This document shows, one piece after another, positions 17,691 through 26,680 of a stretch of 64,000 nt of DNA. Made by a program: the position numbers and the translations under genes. Within the stretch, counting starts at the first letter, position 1; each line of letters starts with the position of its first letter. The notes below the pieces were generated by a model that saw only the letters and a list, made by a program, of their open reading frames with translations, had not been told where the DNA came from and did no database searches. This stretch comes from Pseudonocardia acidicola. Its GTDB lineage: Bacteria; Actinomycetota; Actinomycetes; Mycobacteriales; Pseudonocardiaceae. Where the stretch lies: the NCBI RefSeq assembly GCF_012911935.1, contig NZ_JAAXLA010000007.1:1-64000 (forward strand), read 5' to 3'.

Positions 17691-18439
17691 CAGGCCGACT
17701 GCTCGCGGCGAAGAGCAGACGACTCGGGCACCCTGGTGGCGCGTCAGACATCCTGCCCAACTTGATCGCCAGGACGGCCGGGCGTCAGGATCACGACCGT
17801 ATACGGCGTGAAACCCTCTCCTTCGGCGCCCATCTCCGCGCTTTTGGCCGTACCGGATCCGCCTCCCGGAGAGGAGGTCTGCGACGCTGGCCTGATACCA
17901 CCGGTACGCGACTGCGACTCGGGCGAAGGGCCGCGGCCCCTGCTGCTGAGCCTTCGATGTCACGCACGATCACCCGCGACCGGTGCGGCTGATTCTCCCG
18001 GCCCTACACCGCACCGGGGCCCGCCGCCGAGCGGCCCGCGGCCCTCCACGCCACGTCCTCGGTGATCGACAGCCCCGCAGCCGTCTTCGCCACCGGGTCG
18101 ATCACTCGGATCGCCCGACGGGTGGCCATCGCGTGCCACCGGGTGTCGGCGCGGCAGTGCCAGGGAACGCGGTGCCGGTCGCGACGCGTCGCCAGCGCGC
18201 GGGAGATGAGCACCCGTGAGTGCGAGAGATGCGGACCGGTGAGACACGATGATCATTGCGAGCGACGCGCGGCGTCCCGGCCGGGGCCGCCCGCGTCCAG
18301 CCCCGCGCACGGCGGCCATGACGTCCGGGATCTACTCGTTGTCGACGCCGACCGCCGGCCCCGGCGACACGAGGCGGGCAGGTCGCCGACGCCCGCGGGG
18401 ACGCCACGGCACATACCCTCGGCCACACCGGAAGCAAGG

Positions 18440-18465
18440 ATATACATCGGCGTACTACGGTGTAC
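18440..18465. promoter_or_regulatory. Candidate GntR operator, three half-sites on a 10-bp period
   Basis: ATATAC (18440-18445), GCGTAC (18450-18455) and GTGTAC (18460-18465) are spaced exactly 10 bp apart and resemble GTATAC. They lie 42 bp before the GntR start, suggesting autoregulation. Related sites occur at 22975, 23460 and 23549. In the rest of the gap 17691-18506 I recognise no gene; a lone GTATAC lies in the palindrome CCGTATACGG (17797-17806). Confidence 0.45.
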
Positions 18466-18506
18466 ATTGGAACGACCTCCAAGAATGCGACTCGACGGAG
18501 CAACAC

Positions 18507-19187
18507 ATGGCCCAGCTTCCGGTTTCGCCTTCTCGACCCTCCCCACGGAGGCCGGGCGCGTCGCGCAAGGTGTCGGCGTACGAGCGGCTCAAACAGGCCA
18601 TCATGTCGGGCGAGCTCTCGCCGGGCGAACCTCTGATCGAGCTCGCGCTCGCCGAGTGGTGCAACGTCAGCCGGACCCCGATTCGCGAGGCGCTGACCCG
18701 GCTCGAGCAAGACGGTCTCGTGCAGCGCAACGAGCGTGGCCTTCTCGTCCGGGAGAGCAGCCCGGAAGAGATCCTCGACATCTACGACACCCGGATCGCC
18801 CTGGAGAGCAAGGCGGCCGCCGTCGCCGCCGAGCGGCGGACGTCGATCGATCTCGTCGCAATGCGGCGCGCCGCTGAGCATGCGCAACGCGCTGACGCCA
18901 CCGATCCGCAGACGCTGGCCGAGACCAACCGCGAGTTCCACCGCACCGTCTGGCGGGCCAGCCGCAACGAGTCGCTGATCGACCTGCTCGAGCGGCTCAA
19001 TCTGCATCTCGGTCGCTACCCTGCGACCACTCTCGCCTATCCCGGTCGGCACGACGCATCCCACGTCGAGCACCAGGACCTCGTCGAGGCCATTGCGGCA
19101 CGGGATCCTGAGACCGCCTCAGCGGTCGCCACCCGGCACTTCACGGCCGCACGCGACATCCGCCTTCGGCTGTGGGAGTCCGAGTAA
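18507..19187 (+). CDS. GntR-family transcriptional regulator (FCD subfamily)
   Basis: The 226-aa regulator has an N-terminal winged helix (SAYERLKQAIMSGELSPGEPL, with VSRTPIREALTRLE as recognition region) and an FCD ligand domain. The FCD metal/ligand residues appear in NREFHRTVWRA and in later His positions (EHQDLVEAIAARD, TRHF). ATG at 18507 follows CGACGGAGCAACAC, giving a clear binding site; the longer open frame upstream is not coding-like. It is convergent with the ABC importer and flanks the 14-gene operon. FCD proteins often bind GTATAC-type dyads, and such dyads occur at all three nearby promoters. Confidence 0.88.
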   Translation: MAQLPVSPSRPSPRRPGASRKVSAYERLKQAIMSGELSPGEPLIELALAEWCNVSRTPIREALTRLEQDGLVQRNERGLLVRESSPEEILDIYDTRIALESKAAAVAAERRTSIDLVAMRRAAEHAQRADATDPQTLAETNREFHRTVWRASRNESLIDLLERLNLHLGRYPATTLAYPGRHDASHVEHQDLVEAIAARDPETASAVATRHFTAARDIRLRLWESE

Positions 19188-19191
19188 CCGA

Positions 19192-19221
19192 CCGGTCCGG
19201 ACACCGCAAGGTCCGGACCGG
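19192..19221. terminator. Hairpin between convergent GntR and ABC genes
   Basis: CCGGTCCGGAC (19192-19202) is the exact reverse complement of GTCCGGACCGG (19211-19221), with an 8-nt loop. It lies 5 bp after the GntR stop and 41 bp from the end of the convergent binding-protein gene, so it could terminate both. There is no T-tract. Confidence 0.6.
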
Positions 19222-19262
19222 CTGCACCGTGCGGTGTCGCCGGCCCGGACCGGGTTGACGGG

Positions 19263-20276
19263 TCAGCCCTGGCGCAGGATTGTGGTCGGATCCGGCAGGG
19301 TCTCCGGCTTCAGCAGGCCGTAGCGGACCGTGGCGTCGTACAGGCTCCGCAGCGACTGCTCGCTGGGCATTCCGGCCGGCCACTTCCCGAGCGCGATCTG
19401 CTTGGCGAGCGCCGGGTCGAGGTTGAGGAAGCCGGGGATGAACGCCCGCACCTCGTCGGTGTGCTCGGCCGCGTAGGCGCGGGACCGCTCCAGTGCGCGG
19501 GTGAAGCGCTGCACCGTGTCCGGGTTCGCCTTGATGAACCGGTCGGACGCGAACCACGAGGAGATGTGGACGTCGGGCTGCACGACCCGGTACGGGTGGG
19601 CGATGATCCGCGCTCCGGCCTGTACCGCCCTGGTCAGATGCGGCTCCGCGATGTGGGCCGCCTGCATCCGGCCCTGGGCCAGCGCCGCGGGCATGTCCGG
19701 GAACGGGATCTCGATGAACTTCACCGTCGACAGGTCCACACCTGCCTTCTCGAGGGTCACGCGGTCGGCGACCTCGACGATGTTGTTGAGCGTGTTCACC
19801 GCGACGGTCGCCCCACGCAAGTCCGCGAGCGACTTCACGGGGCTGCTGGCCGGCACCACGATCGCCTCGTCGATCGGCTCAGGATCCACCCCTGCACTGC
19901 TCGCGGCCGCGATGATGCTGACCGGCAGGCCCTTCGACCGAGCGAGCAGCAGCGACACGTTGTTGGAGAACGCGAAGTCGTACTGGCCGCTGATGACCGC
20001 CGGCAGCAGCGCTGCGCCGCCCTGGCCCACGTGAGTGGTGACGTCCAGGCCCTCTTCTTTGAAGAAGCCCTTCTGCACACCCAACGCGAGGGGCGCGTTG
20101 GTGACGATGGGCAGGATCCCGACGTCGACGTGGGTCAGGCCACCGGGTCCGGCTGCCTGCGCATCACCGCCCGACCCACAGGCCGTGACGGCTCCGAGGA
20201 CGAGGGTCGCGAGTCCACTGTAGATACGGGCCCTGGATCGGCGCCGTCGTGGGGTGGCTGTCGTGAGGTCGGGCAT
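19263..20276 (-). CDS. ABC transporter substrate-binding lipoprotein (NMT1/SsuA-like)
   Basis: The 337-aa precursor has an Arg-rich N-terminus, a hydrophobic stretch and the lipobox VTAC with Cys33, so it is probably lipid-anchored outside the membrane. The mature part (VDVGILPIVTNAPLALGVQKG) matches the NMT1/SsuA/ThiY superfamily used for sulfonates, pyrimidine precursors, nitrate and small aromatic acids. ATG at 20276 (MPDLTTATPRRRR) is preferred to the longer frame. It is the last gene of the importer and follows the ATPase by 61 bp. Substrate is unknown but probably the compound degraded by the adjacent operon. Confidence 0.88.
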   Translation of the reverse strand: MPDLTTATPRRRRSRARIYSGLATLVLGAVTACGSGGDAQAAGPGGLTHVDVGILPIVTNAPLALGVQKGFFKEEGLDVTTHVGQGGAALLPAVISGQYDFAFSNNVSLLLARSKGLPVSIIAAASSAGVDPEPIDEAIVVPASSPVKSLADLRGATVAVNTLNNIVEVADRVTLEKAGVDLSTVKFIEIPFPDMPAALAQGRMQAAHIAEPHLTRAVQAGARIIAHPYRVVQPDVHISSWFASDRFIKANPDTVQRFTRALERSRAYAAEHTDEVRAFIPGFLNLDPALAKQIALGKWPAGMPSEQSLRSLYDATVRYGLLKPETLPDPTTILRQG

Positions 20277-20337
20277 GGCTGTGCCTTTCTGCGGGGAACG
20301 GAACGAGCGGTCGCGTCGGGGCGCGGACCGGTGCGCA

Positions 20338-21111
20338 TCAGCGGTCGCCGAGGATCTGCCGGTACACGTGCGCGCGGAGCGCGGCGAACTCGGGCAGCGC
20401 CTTCGTGGCGGTCTGATCACGCGGAGCCGGCAACGGCACGTCAAGCACCTCGGCAACCGAGCACGGGGGCCGACTGAGGACCACGATCCGGTCGGCGAGA
20501 TACACGGCCTCGTCGATGTCGTGGGTCACGAACAGGACGGTGACGCCGAACTCGTGGCGCACCCGCAGGACGAGGTCCTCCAGCTCGATGCGGGTCTGCG
20601 CATCCAGCGACGCGAACGGCTCGTCCATGAGCAGGATCTCGGGACGGTAGGCCATCGCCCGGGCGATCGCGACGCGCTGCTGCATGCCGCCCGACAGCTG
20701 CCAGGGATAACGGTCGCCGAACGCGGTCAGCCCCACCGCGGCGAGCGCGTCGTTCACCGCTCGGGTGCGCTCGGCCCGCGAGCGGATCTTCTTCTTCAGC
20801 GGGAGCTCGACGTTGCGCTGCACCGTCATCCACGGCAGCAACGAGCGGTTGTACTCCTGGAAGACCAGGCCCATCTCCTGCGGTGGCCGATCGATGGCGG
20901 TGCCGTGCAGCCTGACGAACCCGGAGGTCGGCGGCATCAGACCGGAGAGGCAGCGCAGCAACGTCGTCTTGCCGCACCCTGAAGGACCGACGATACAGAC
21001 GAACTCGCCTGCACCGACCTCGAAGCTGATGTCCGCGATCGCCAGGTGGGCGGTGGGCCCGGTGCCGTAGGCCTTGCGGAGGTTCTCGACCTCGACGAGC
21101 ACTGTGCACAT
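20338..21111 (-). CDS. ABC transporter ATP-binding protein (SsuB/TauB-like)
   Basis: The 257-aa ATPase has Walker A GPSGCGKTT (42-50), the Q-loop VFQEYNRSLLPW, signature LSGGMQQR (139-146), Walker B LLMDEPFASLD (160-170) and the switch His in FVTHDIDEA. The length is normal for importers of the nitrate/taurine/sulfonate class. It lies 18 bp after the second permease gene. Confidence 0.93.
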   Translation of the reverse strand: MCTVLVEVENLRKAYGTGPTAHLAIADISFEVGAGEFVCIVGPSGCGKTTLLRCLSGLMPPTSGFVRLHGTAIDRPPQEMGLVFQEYNRSLLPWMTVQRNVELPLKKKIRSRAERTRAVNDALAAVGLTAFGDRYPWQLSGGMQQRVAIARAMAYRPEILLMDEPFASLDAQTRIELEDLVLRVRHEFGVTVLFVTHDIDEAVYLADRIVVLSRPPCSVAEVLDVPLPAPRDQTATKALPEFAALRAHVYRQILGDR

Positions 21112-21129
21112 CTCCTATTGATGGGAGGG

Positions 21130-21906
21130 TCAGGAACCGAGCACGCTCGCCCGGAAGCCGCGGTGCCAGGCCAGGACGCGCTTCTCGACAACGACGAGGG
21201 CGGTGTTGATGAGGTAGCCGAGGACGCCGAGCAGGACGATTCCGGCCCACATGTCGGTGGTGGCGAACAGTCGCTGTGACTGCAGGATCGAGTAGCCGAT
21301 CCCGTTGGTGCTGGCCACCATCTCGCTCACCACCATGAGGATCAGCGCGAGCGAGAGGCTGGCCCGCAGGCCGGCGAAGATCTGCGGGCTCGCCGAGGGC
21401 AGCACCACGCGCCACAACCGCTCGACGCGGCCGAACCCGAACATCTGTGCCACGTCGAGCTGCAGCGGCTCGACGGACCGGACGCCGTCGACGGTGTTGA
21501 GGATGACCGGGAACGAGCAACCCAGGGCGATGACGAACACCTTCAGCGTCGTGTCGTTGGTGAACACCACGAGCGCGAACGGGATCAGCAGCACCGCCGG
21601 CAGGGCCCGCAGGAACTCCACCGTGGGCCCGAGCAGTGTGCGTGCCATGGGCGAGAGCCCGAGCGCGGTACCGACGACCACGCCCGCGACCGCGGCGATC
21701 CCGTAGCCGGCGAGCATCCGTCCGAGGCTGGGGAGGGCGTCGGTCACGAAGCCCGACCCCAGCCAGATCTGCCCGAACCGCTGCAGGATGTCGGCCAGCG
21801 GCGGGTAGTACAGCGAGGTCGAACCGGCCGACACCACGAACCAGCCGGCCACGACCGCGAGCGGCGTCAGCACTTCCAACGCCAGCAGGGTGACGCGACG
21901 GTTCAC
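21130..21906 (-). CDS. ABC transporter permease, second copy
   Basis: The 258-aa inner-membrane permease has about six hydrophobic segments and the binding-protein-dependent EAA-type cytoplasmic loop around RLWRVVLPSASPQIFAGLR. GTG at 21906 overlaps the stop of the first permease by 4 bp and is chosen over the very long open frame, whose first part is out-of-frame permease sequence. Two different permease genes make a heterodimeric channel, whereas SsuC/TauC systems normally use one homodimeric gene. Confidence 0.9.
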   Translation of the reverse strand: MNRRVTLLALEVLTPLAVVAGWFVVSAGSTSLYYPPLADILQRFGQIWLGSGFVTDALPSLGRMLAGYGIAAVAGVVVGTALGLSPMARTLLGPTVEFLRALPAVLLIPFALVVFTNDTTLKVFVIALGCSFPVILNTVDGVRSVEPLQLDVAQMFGFGRVERLWRVVLPSASPQIFAGLRASLSLALILMVVSEMVASTNGIGYSILQSQRLFATTDMWAGIVLLGVLGYLINTALVVVEKRVLAWHRGFRASVLGS

Positions 21907-22781
21907 GACTGCACCACCCGGTGGCTCTGGTGCCAGTGCAGCAGCGTGCGCTCGACCGCTGACAACGCGGCGCTCAGCAGCAGGCTGACCAGCCCGGTCA
22001 CGACGATCAGGGCGTACATCAGGTCGCTCGCCCCGGCGCTCTGCGCGACGAGGATGGAGCGGCCCAAGCCAGGCGCCCCCGCGACGAGTTCGCCCGTGAC
22101 GGCCAGGACGATCGCGAGCGCAGAGGCCAGCCGCAGGCCGGTGACCACGTAGGGCGCGGCACTGGGCAGCGTGATGTGGAAGAAGATCTCCCGCCGGTTG
22201 AGCCCGAACGAGCGGGCAGAGTCGCGCGCCACCGGGTCGACGTCCTGCACTCCGTAGACGGACTGCACGAGAATCGGCCAGAACGTCGCGAACACGATCA
22301 GGAAGACCTTCATGTCCAGCGTGATTCCGAAGACCAGGATGGCGAGCGGGATCAGGGCCACGGACGGGATCGGTCGGAAGAACTCGATCAGCACACGTGT
22401 CGCGCGGTGCAGCGCGGGAGTGGTCCCGATCAGCAACCCGAGCGGCACGGCGACCACAGTCGACAACGACAGCCCGATGACCCAGCCGGCCAACGTCGCC
22501 CCGAGATCCGACCAGAACGCACCGTCGCCGAACAGCCCCACCAGGGTCGGGAGGACCACCGAAGCCGGCGGGATGTACTCGGCAGGCAGGATGCCGAGCC
22601 GGGGGAGCAACTCCCACAGCGCCACCGCCGCGACCACGCCCGTCCAGGTGGACGCGCGGCCGCGCCACAGCGCGCCCGTGCGGCGCGGCGTCGGTGGACG
22701 CGCCTGGCCCCCGGCAGTGGATAACGCGCCTGCCACCGGGTGAGCCGACTCCTCGGTCGGCATCTCGGCTGCCTGAACCAC
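21903..22781 (-). CDS. ABC transporter permease, first copy
   Basis: The 292-aa inner-membrane permease of the SsuC/TauC type has a hydrophilic 40-residue N-terminus and about six membrane spans. Its EAA-type loop lies around REIFFHITLPSAAPYVVTGLR. GTG at 22781 (VVQAAEMPTEES) has AAGGAG 7 bp upstream and is preferred to ATG at 22763 and to the longest open frame. It is the first gene of the leftward importer operon, facing the catabolic operon across an 827-bp gap. Confidence 0.88.
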   Translation of the reverse strand: MVQAAEMPTEESAHPVAGALSTAGGQARPPTPRRTGALWRGRASTWTGVVAAVALWELLPRLGILPAEYIPPASVVLPTLVGLFGDGAFWSDLGATLAGWVIGLSLSTVVAVPLGLLIGTTPALHRATRVLIEFFRPIPSVALIPLAILVFGITLDMKVFLIVFATFWPILVQSVYGVQDVDPVARDSARSFGLNRREIFFHITLPSAAPYVVTGLRLASALAIVLAVTGELVAGAPGLGRSILVAQSAGASDLMYALIVVTGLVSLLLSAALSAVERTLLHWHQSHRVVQS

Positions 22782-22923
22782 GCCAGAACTCCTTGCCAGT
22801 CGCCAGTCGGTGCTGGGGCCGTCGGTCGTAGCTGCTCTGAACACCGCGTGCGGTGGCTCGCGGAGCAGGGCACCGGGATCGCACGGATCGCCGCCCGAAT
22901 ATGACCGGAACAGCGCCACGTAC

Positions 22924-22959
22924 TGATCGGGACGTCCCGGCTGTGGGACGTCCCGATCA
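22924..22959. repeat. Perfect 15-bp inverted repeat in the divergent control region
   Basis: TGATCGGGACGTCCC (22924-22938) and its exact reverse complement (22945-22959) flank the 6-nt loop GGCTGT. Each arm contains the smaller palindrome GGGACGTCCC. It lies 143 bp upstream of the permease start. It could be a dimer-of-dimers operator or an attenuator/terminator on the leader. Confidence 0.65.
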
Positions 22960-22974
22960 ACTACGAGAGAGCAT

Positions 22975-22990
22975 GTATACCGTTGGACAC
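22975..22990. promoter_or_regulatory. Candidate GntR half-sites upstream of the ABC importer
   Basis: GTATAC (22975-22980) is followed after 4 bp by GGACAC (22985-22990), a 4-of-6 match. The spacing matches the dyads at 18440, 23460 and 23549. This is the weakest of the four sites. The rest of the gap (22991-23459) is more AT-rich than its surroundings and holds an ATGTTCG/CGAACAT repeat (23194-23218) but no recognisable gene. Confidence 0.35.
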
Positions 22991-23459
22991 CGTGTCAAGG
23001 GCGCAACCACGACAGGCGGTGCACAGCGCATCGAACGGGCTGACACCCATTCATGCCCGGACACGTTTCCGGATTGTTTCCGATCCGTTACCCCCGAAAG
23101 AAGGTCCAGCTCATGCTGTCAGCCGTGATCAGGGTGTGGCCACCCTCCCGTCCTCACACAGGCGCGGAACCGCAGATAGATGGCCAGCATCACATGTTCG
23201 GCGCGAAGCATCGAACATCTCGTTCGCCCAAGCCGGACTACCGCCTCCCCTGCCGGAGCTCGCCGACGGCGTCGAGGAGACGCCGAGGCGAATCTCCGGT
23301 GAATGGGCAGCAGAAAAAGCGCGTGAGACCTTTTCCTGAAGACAGCAAAAGAACTTCAGACATGCTGCTCCGCGACTCCTCCATCAAGATCGCGGACGAG
23401 CCCGGGCCCCTGCCCTCGCAGAGCGACACTCCTTTCGCCACGGAGACACTTCCGGGTAG

Positions 23460-23564
23460 GTATACAACAGAATACGGCTAGACGCCAGAGTGTTCGACGT
23501 CTGCGCCGACACCTCCACAGGCGAAGGCGCTGAGGTATGGACACTCGCGAATACGGCTGTATAC
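23460..23564. promoter_or_regulatory. Two candidate GntR operators before the 14-gene operon
   Basis: The first site is GTATAC-AACA-GAATAC (23460-23475) and the second is GAATAC-GGCT-GTATAC (23549-23564), with the perfect palindrome CTGTATACAG at 23557-23566. Both are hexamers spaced 10 bp apart, and the 10-mer GAATACGGCT is repeated exactly (23470-23479 and 23549-23558). The second site is only about 45 bp from the first start codon, where a repressor could block transcription. Confidence 0.5.
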
Positions 23565-23593
23565 AGTCGGTCCCGAAATAGCCGAGCGTGAGC

Positions 23594-23608
23594 CACAGGA
23601 GGCCTGTG
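23594..23608 (+). promoter_or_regulatory. Hairpin holding the ribosome binding site of the flavoprotein dehydrogenase
   Basis: CACAGG-AGG-CCTGTG forms a perfect 6-bp stem with a 3-nt loop ending directly before the ATG at 23609. The AGGAGG ribosome binding site spans the 5' arm and the loop. The arrangement resembles the hairpin before the gene at 133 and may limit initiation of the long operon. Confidence 0.4.
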
Positions 23609-25111
23609 ATGGCAGAAGACCCGGCCCCGTCCCCCGACGGGCTGGCCGAGCGGCCGTTCGACGTGCTCGTCGTGGGGGGCGGCAACGCGGGTTTCAGCGC
23701 GGCCCACGCCGCCGCCGAGCGGGGGCGTCGCGTCCTGCTCGTCGAGAAGGGACAGCCGGACGAGGCGGGTGGCAACAGCTACTACACGGCGGGGGCGTTC
23801 CGCATCGCGCACTCCGGCCTGGCCGAGATCAGCGACCTGCTGGACCCCGACGAGCGACTCGACGCCACGGTCCTGCCGCCCTATGAGGCCGAGGCCTACC
23901 TCGCCGACATGAAGAAGGTCACTTCAGGGCGGGCCGACCCGGTTCTGAGCGAGGCCCTCGTCCACGACAGCCAGGACGTGCTGCGCTGGCTGCACGGCCT
24001 CGGACTGCGATTCCGCCTGATGTTCGAGCGGCAGTCCTACCCCGACTCGGCGGGTCGGCACGTGTTCTGGGGCGGACTGGCGGTAGGCAGCACCGACGGC
24101 GGCCAAGGCCTGATGGAACAGCACATCGCGGCGGCCCAGAAGAGCGGCATCGAAGTGCGCTACGGACTGCGCGGCACCGAGCTAGTGGTCGACGACGGCG
24201 CCGTGTGCGGAGTCGTCTGCACGGATGCGAACGGTGCGACGGTCGCCCTGCACGCGGAGTCGGTCGTCCTGGCCGCCGGTGGCTTCGAGGCCGACCCCGA
24301 GCTGCGCCGCAGGCACCTGGGTGCAGGCTGGGAACGGGCCAAGGTCCGCGGTACGCCGCTGAACACCGGGGACATGCTGCGCGCCGCGCTGAACGCCGGT
24401 GTCGCACCGGCAGGCGACTGGGCCTCCTGCCACAGCGTGGCCTGGGACGCCCGAGCCGAGAACAACGAGAGCAACCGCGAGCTCACCAACAGGTTGACCC
24501 GGCAGAGCTACCCGTTGGGCATCGTGGTCAACAATCGCGGCCTGCGGTTCCTCGACGAGGGCGCCGATTTCCGCAACTACACCTACGCCAAGTACGGCCG
24601 GGAGATCCTCGCCCAGCCCGACGGGATCGCCTTCCAGGTCTTCGACGCCATCACCCGCCCGATGCTGCGCACCGAGGAGTACGACAGCCCGGGCGCCTCG
24701 GTCGTGGTGGCCGACTCGCTCGAGGAGTTGGCCCGCGGGATGGGTGTCGACGCCGAAGCATTCCGACGCACGGTCGAGGAATTCAATGCCTCCATTGACC
24801 GCGACGTGCCCCTCGACCCGTCTGTGAAGGACGGCCGCGCGGCCCGGGTGGATCCGCCCAAGAGCAACTGGGCGATCCCGGTCGAGCAGGCGCCCTACTA
24901 CGCCTTCCCCGTCACCTGCGGTATCACCTTCACCTTCGGTGGGCTGCACGCCGACGAGCACGGGCGCGCCCTCGACAGCTCGGGCAAGCCGGTGCCCGGA
25001 CTGTTCGCGTGCGGGGAGATGCTCGGTGGCCTGTTCAGCGGTAACTACCCCGGTGGCACCGGCCTGACCGCGGGCGCCGTGTTCGGGCGCCGCGCCGGCA
25101 GCCTGGCCTGA
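23609..25111 (+). CDS. FAD-binding dehydrogenase (TcuA/fumarate-reductase flavoprotein family)
   Basis: The 500-aa flavoprotein has the dinucleotide motif GGGNAG (23-28) and the GGNSYYTAGAFR segment characteristic of the tricarballylate dehydrogenase/fumarate reductase group. A C-terminal GLFACGEMLGGLF and YPGGTGLTAGAVFGRRAG close the FAD fold. ATG at 23609 follows AGGAGG and is preferred to the upstream ATG at 23588. It leads the 14-gene rightward operon. No TcuB-like electron-transfer partner is nearby, so tricarballylate oxidation is not assured; a saturated acid or ring is possible. Confidence 0.85.
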   Translation: MAEDPAPSPDGLAERPFDVLVVGGGNAGFSAAHAAAERGRRVLLVEKGQPDEAGGNSYYTAGAFRIAHSGLAEISDLLDPDERLDATVLPPYEAEAYLADMKKVTSGRADPVLSEALVHDSQDVLRWLHGLGLRFRLMFERQSYPDSAGRHVFWGGLAVGSTDGGQGLMEQHIAAAQKSGIEVRYGLRGTELVVDDGAVCGVVCTDANGATVALHAESVVLAAGGFEADPELRRRHLGAGWERAKVRGTPLNTGDMLRAALNAGVAPAGDWASCHSVAWDARAENNESNRELTNRLTRQSYPLGIVVNNRGLRFLDEGADFRNYTYAKYGREILAQPDGIAFQVFDAITRPMLRTEEYDSPGASVVVADSLEELARGMGVDAEAFRRTVEEFNASIDRDVPLDPSVKDGRAARVDPPKSNWAIPVEQAPYYAFPVTCGITFTFGGLHADEHGRALDSSGKPVPGLFACGEMLGGLFSGNYPGGTGLTAGAVFGRRAGSLA

Positions 25112-25273
25112 GCCGGGAGCCGGAGCGGCCCCGGGTGCCGCCCCGGCCTTCTCACCCGGTCTGGCGATCCACGGCGTGCGCAGCGGAAGCACGCCGAACA
25201 GCACGTCCCGCTGTATCGACCGCACCGCTGCGACGCCGAGGCGCTCGAGCCCGGCCCACTGACAGGAGCGACC

Positions 25274-26635
25274 ATGCAAGCAGGAGAACAGCACCTCGGT
25301 GCCGCGCCGGCGAACCCGCGGAAGGTTGCCTTCGCGAGCTTCATCGGCACCACCGTCGAGTGGTACGACTTCTTCATCTACGGCACGGCTGCGGCCCTCG
25401 TGCTGGGGAAGCTGTTCTTCCCCACGGTCAGCCCGACGGTCGGCCTGATCGCGTCGTTCGCCACCTTCGGCGTCGCGTTCGTCGCTCGGCCAGTCGGCGC
25501 CGTCATCGCCGGGCACATCGGCGACCGCTTGGGCCGCAAGACGGTCCTGGTGGCGAGCCTGATGACGATGGGCGTCGCGACGCTGCTGATCGGCCTGCTG
25601 CCGACGTTCGCCACGATCGGCATCTGGGCGCCCGTGCTGCTCACGGTGCTGCGCTTCGTGCAGGGCCTGGGCATCGGGGCGGAGTGGGCCGGCGCGGTGC
25701 TGATGGCCACCGAGCACGCCCCGCCGGGCAAGCGGGGCCTCTACGGCAGCTGGCCGCAGATCGGCGTGCCTGCGGGCTCGTTGCTCGCCACCGCCACGTT
25801 CGCGATCGTGTCCTCGGTGGCCGGCGACGGGTTCCTGACCTGGGGCTGGCGTATCCCGTTTGTGCTCAGCTTTGCCCTGGTGGTCACCGGCCTGGTCATC
25901 CGGCTGCGGCTGGCGGAGCCGCGGGCCTTCGCCGAGGTGCAGCGCCGCGGCGAGACCGCGAAGCAGCCGGTCGTGGAGGTACTGCGGCGCCACCCCCGCA
26001 ACGTCGTGCTCGCGATCGGCGCCCGCTTCTCCGACACACTGATCTTCTACATCGTGTCGGTGTTCGTGCTGAGCTACGCGACCACAACCCTAGGCGTCTC
26101 CCGCGGCGTGGTACTGACCGGGGTGATCATCGGAAGCGCGCTGGAGCTGCTGATGATGCCCCTGATGGGAGCGCTGTCCGACCGGGTCGGCCGCCGGCCG
26201 GTCTTCCTGGCGGGCGCCGGGTTCGCCGTCGCATTCGCCTACCCGTTCTTCCTGCTCGTCGACACCGGCAACCCGGTCCTGATCTGGGTCGCGATCGTGC
26301 TCATGCTGCTGGGCGGGCACGCGCCGACGTTCTCCACCTCGGCCGCGCTGCTGTCGGAGATGTTCCCCACCCGACTGCGGATGAGCGGCTCCTCGGTGAG
26401 CTACAACATCTCGTCGATGCTCGCGGCCGCGCCGGCGCCGCTGATCGCGACCGCTCTCCTCGGCTGGTCCGGCGGCAGCTCGTGGCCGGTCGCGCTCTAC
26501 GTCGCGGCGGGCGCCGCGCTGGCCTTCGCGGCCGTGTTCGCGGTCCGAGAGACCTTCCGGACCGACATGGACGCCACCGGCGCACCGGACGTGATCGAGA
26601 GCACCGGACAGACGGCGGCAGACGTGGTTCGGTAA
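25274..26635 (+). CDS. MFS transporter, metabolite:H+ symporter (MHS) family
   Basis: The 453-aa protein has 12 predicted membrane spans. It starts with the MHS hallmark FASFIGTTVEWYDFFIYGTAAAL and has GHIGDRLGRKTVL in the loop between spans 2 and 3. The repeat motif SDRVGRRPVFL follows span 8. MHS carriers import dicarboxylates, tricarboxylates, shikimate or aromatic acids. The 162-bp gap upstream is GC-rich and shows no gene. The carrier lies 45 bp before molybdenum hydroxylase 2, so it may supply its substrate. Confidence 0.9.
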   Translation: MQAGEQHLGAAPANPRKVAFASFIGTTVEWYDFFIYGTAAALVLGKLFFPTVSPTVGLIASFATFGVAFVARPVGAVIAGHIGDRLGRKTVLVASLMTMGVATLLIGLLPTFATIGIWAPVLLTVLRFVQGLGIGAEWAGAVLMATEHAPPGKRGLYGSWPQIGVPAGSLLATATFAIVSSVAGDGFLTWGWRIPFVLSFALVVTGLVIRLRLAEPRAFAEVQRRGETAKQPVVEVLRRHPRNVVLAIGARFSDTLIFYIVSVFVLSYATTTLGVSRGVVLTGVIIGSALELLMMPLMGALSDRVGRRPVFLAGAGFAVAFAYPFFLLVDTGNPVLIWVAIVLMLLGGHAPTFSTSAALLSEMFPTRLRMSGSSVSYNISSMLAAAPAPLIATALLGWSGGSSWPVALYVAAGAALAFAAVFAVRETFRTDMDATGAPDVIESTGQTAADVVR

Positions 26636-26680
26636 CGCAACATTCTGCAATCAGTCTCGGCGGACGAAAGAGGTGAAAGT

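Noticed and set aside
17691..18506. Possible gene in the 816-bp gap before GntR, e.g. a leftward frame with RAIRVIDPVAKTAAGLSITED
   Set aside because: It is short, has no clear start signal and matches no family I can name; a remnant cannot be excluded.
21130..22884. A single 584-residue fused permease
   Set aside because: The first half is an out-of-frame reading of the other permease; the GTGA overlap at 21903-21906 shows two separate genes.
23053..23481. A 142-codon rightward frame in the control region of the 14-gene operon
   Set aside because: Composition is not protein-like, the ribosome binding site is poor and it spans the candidate operator at 23460.
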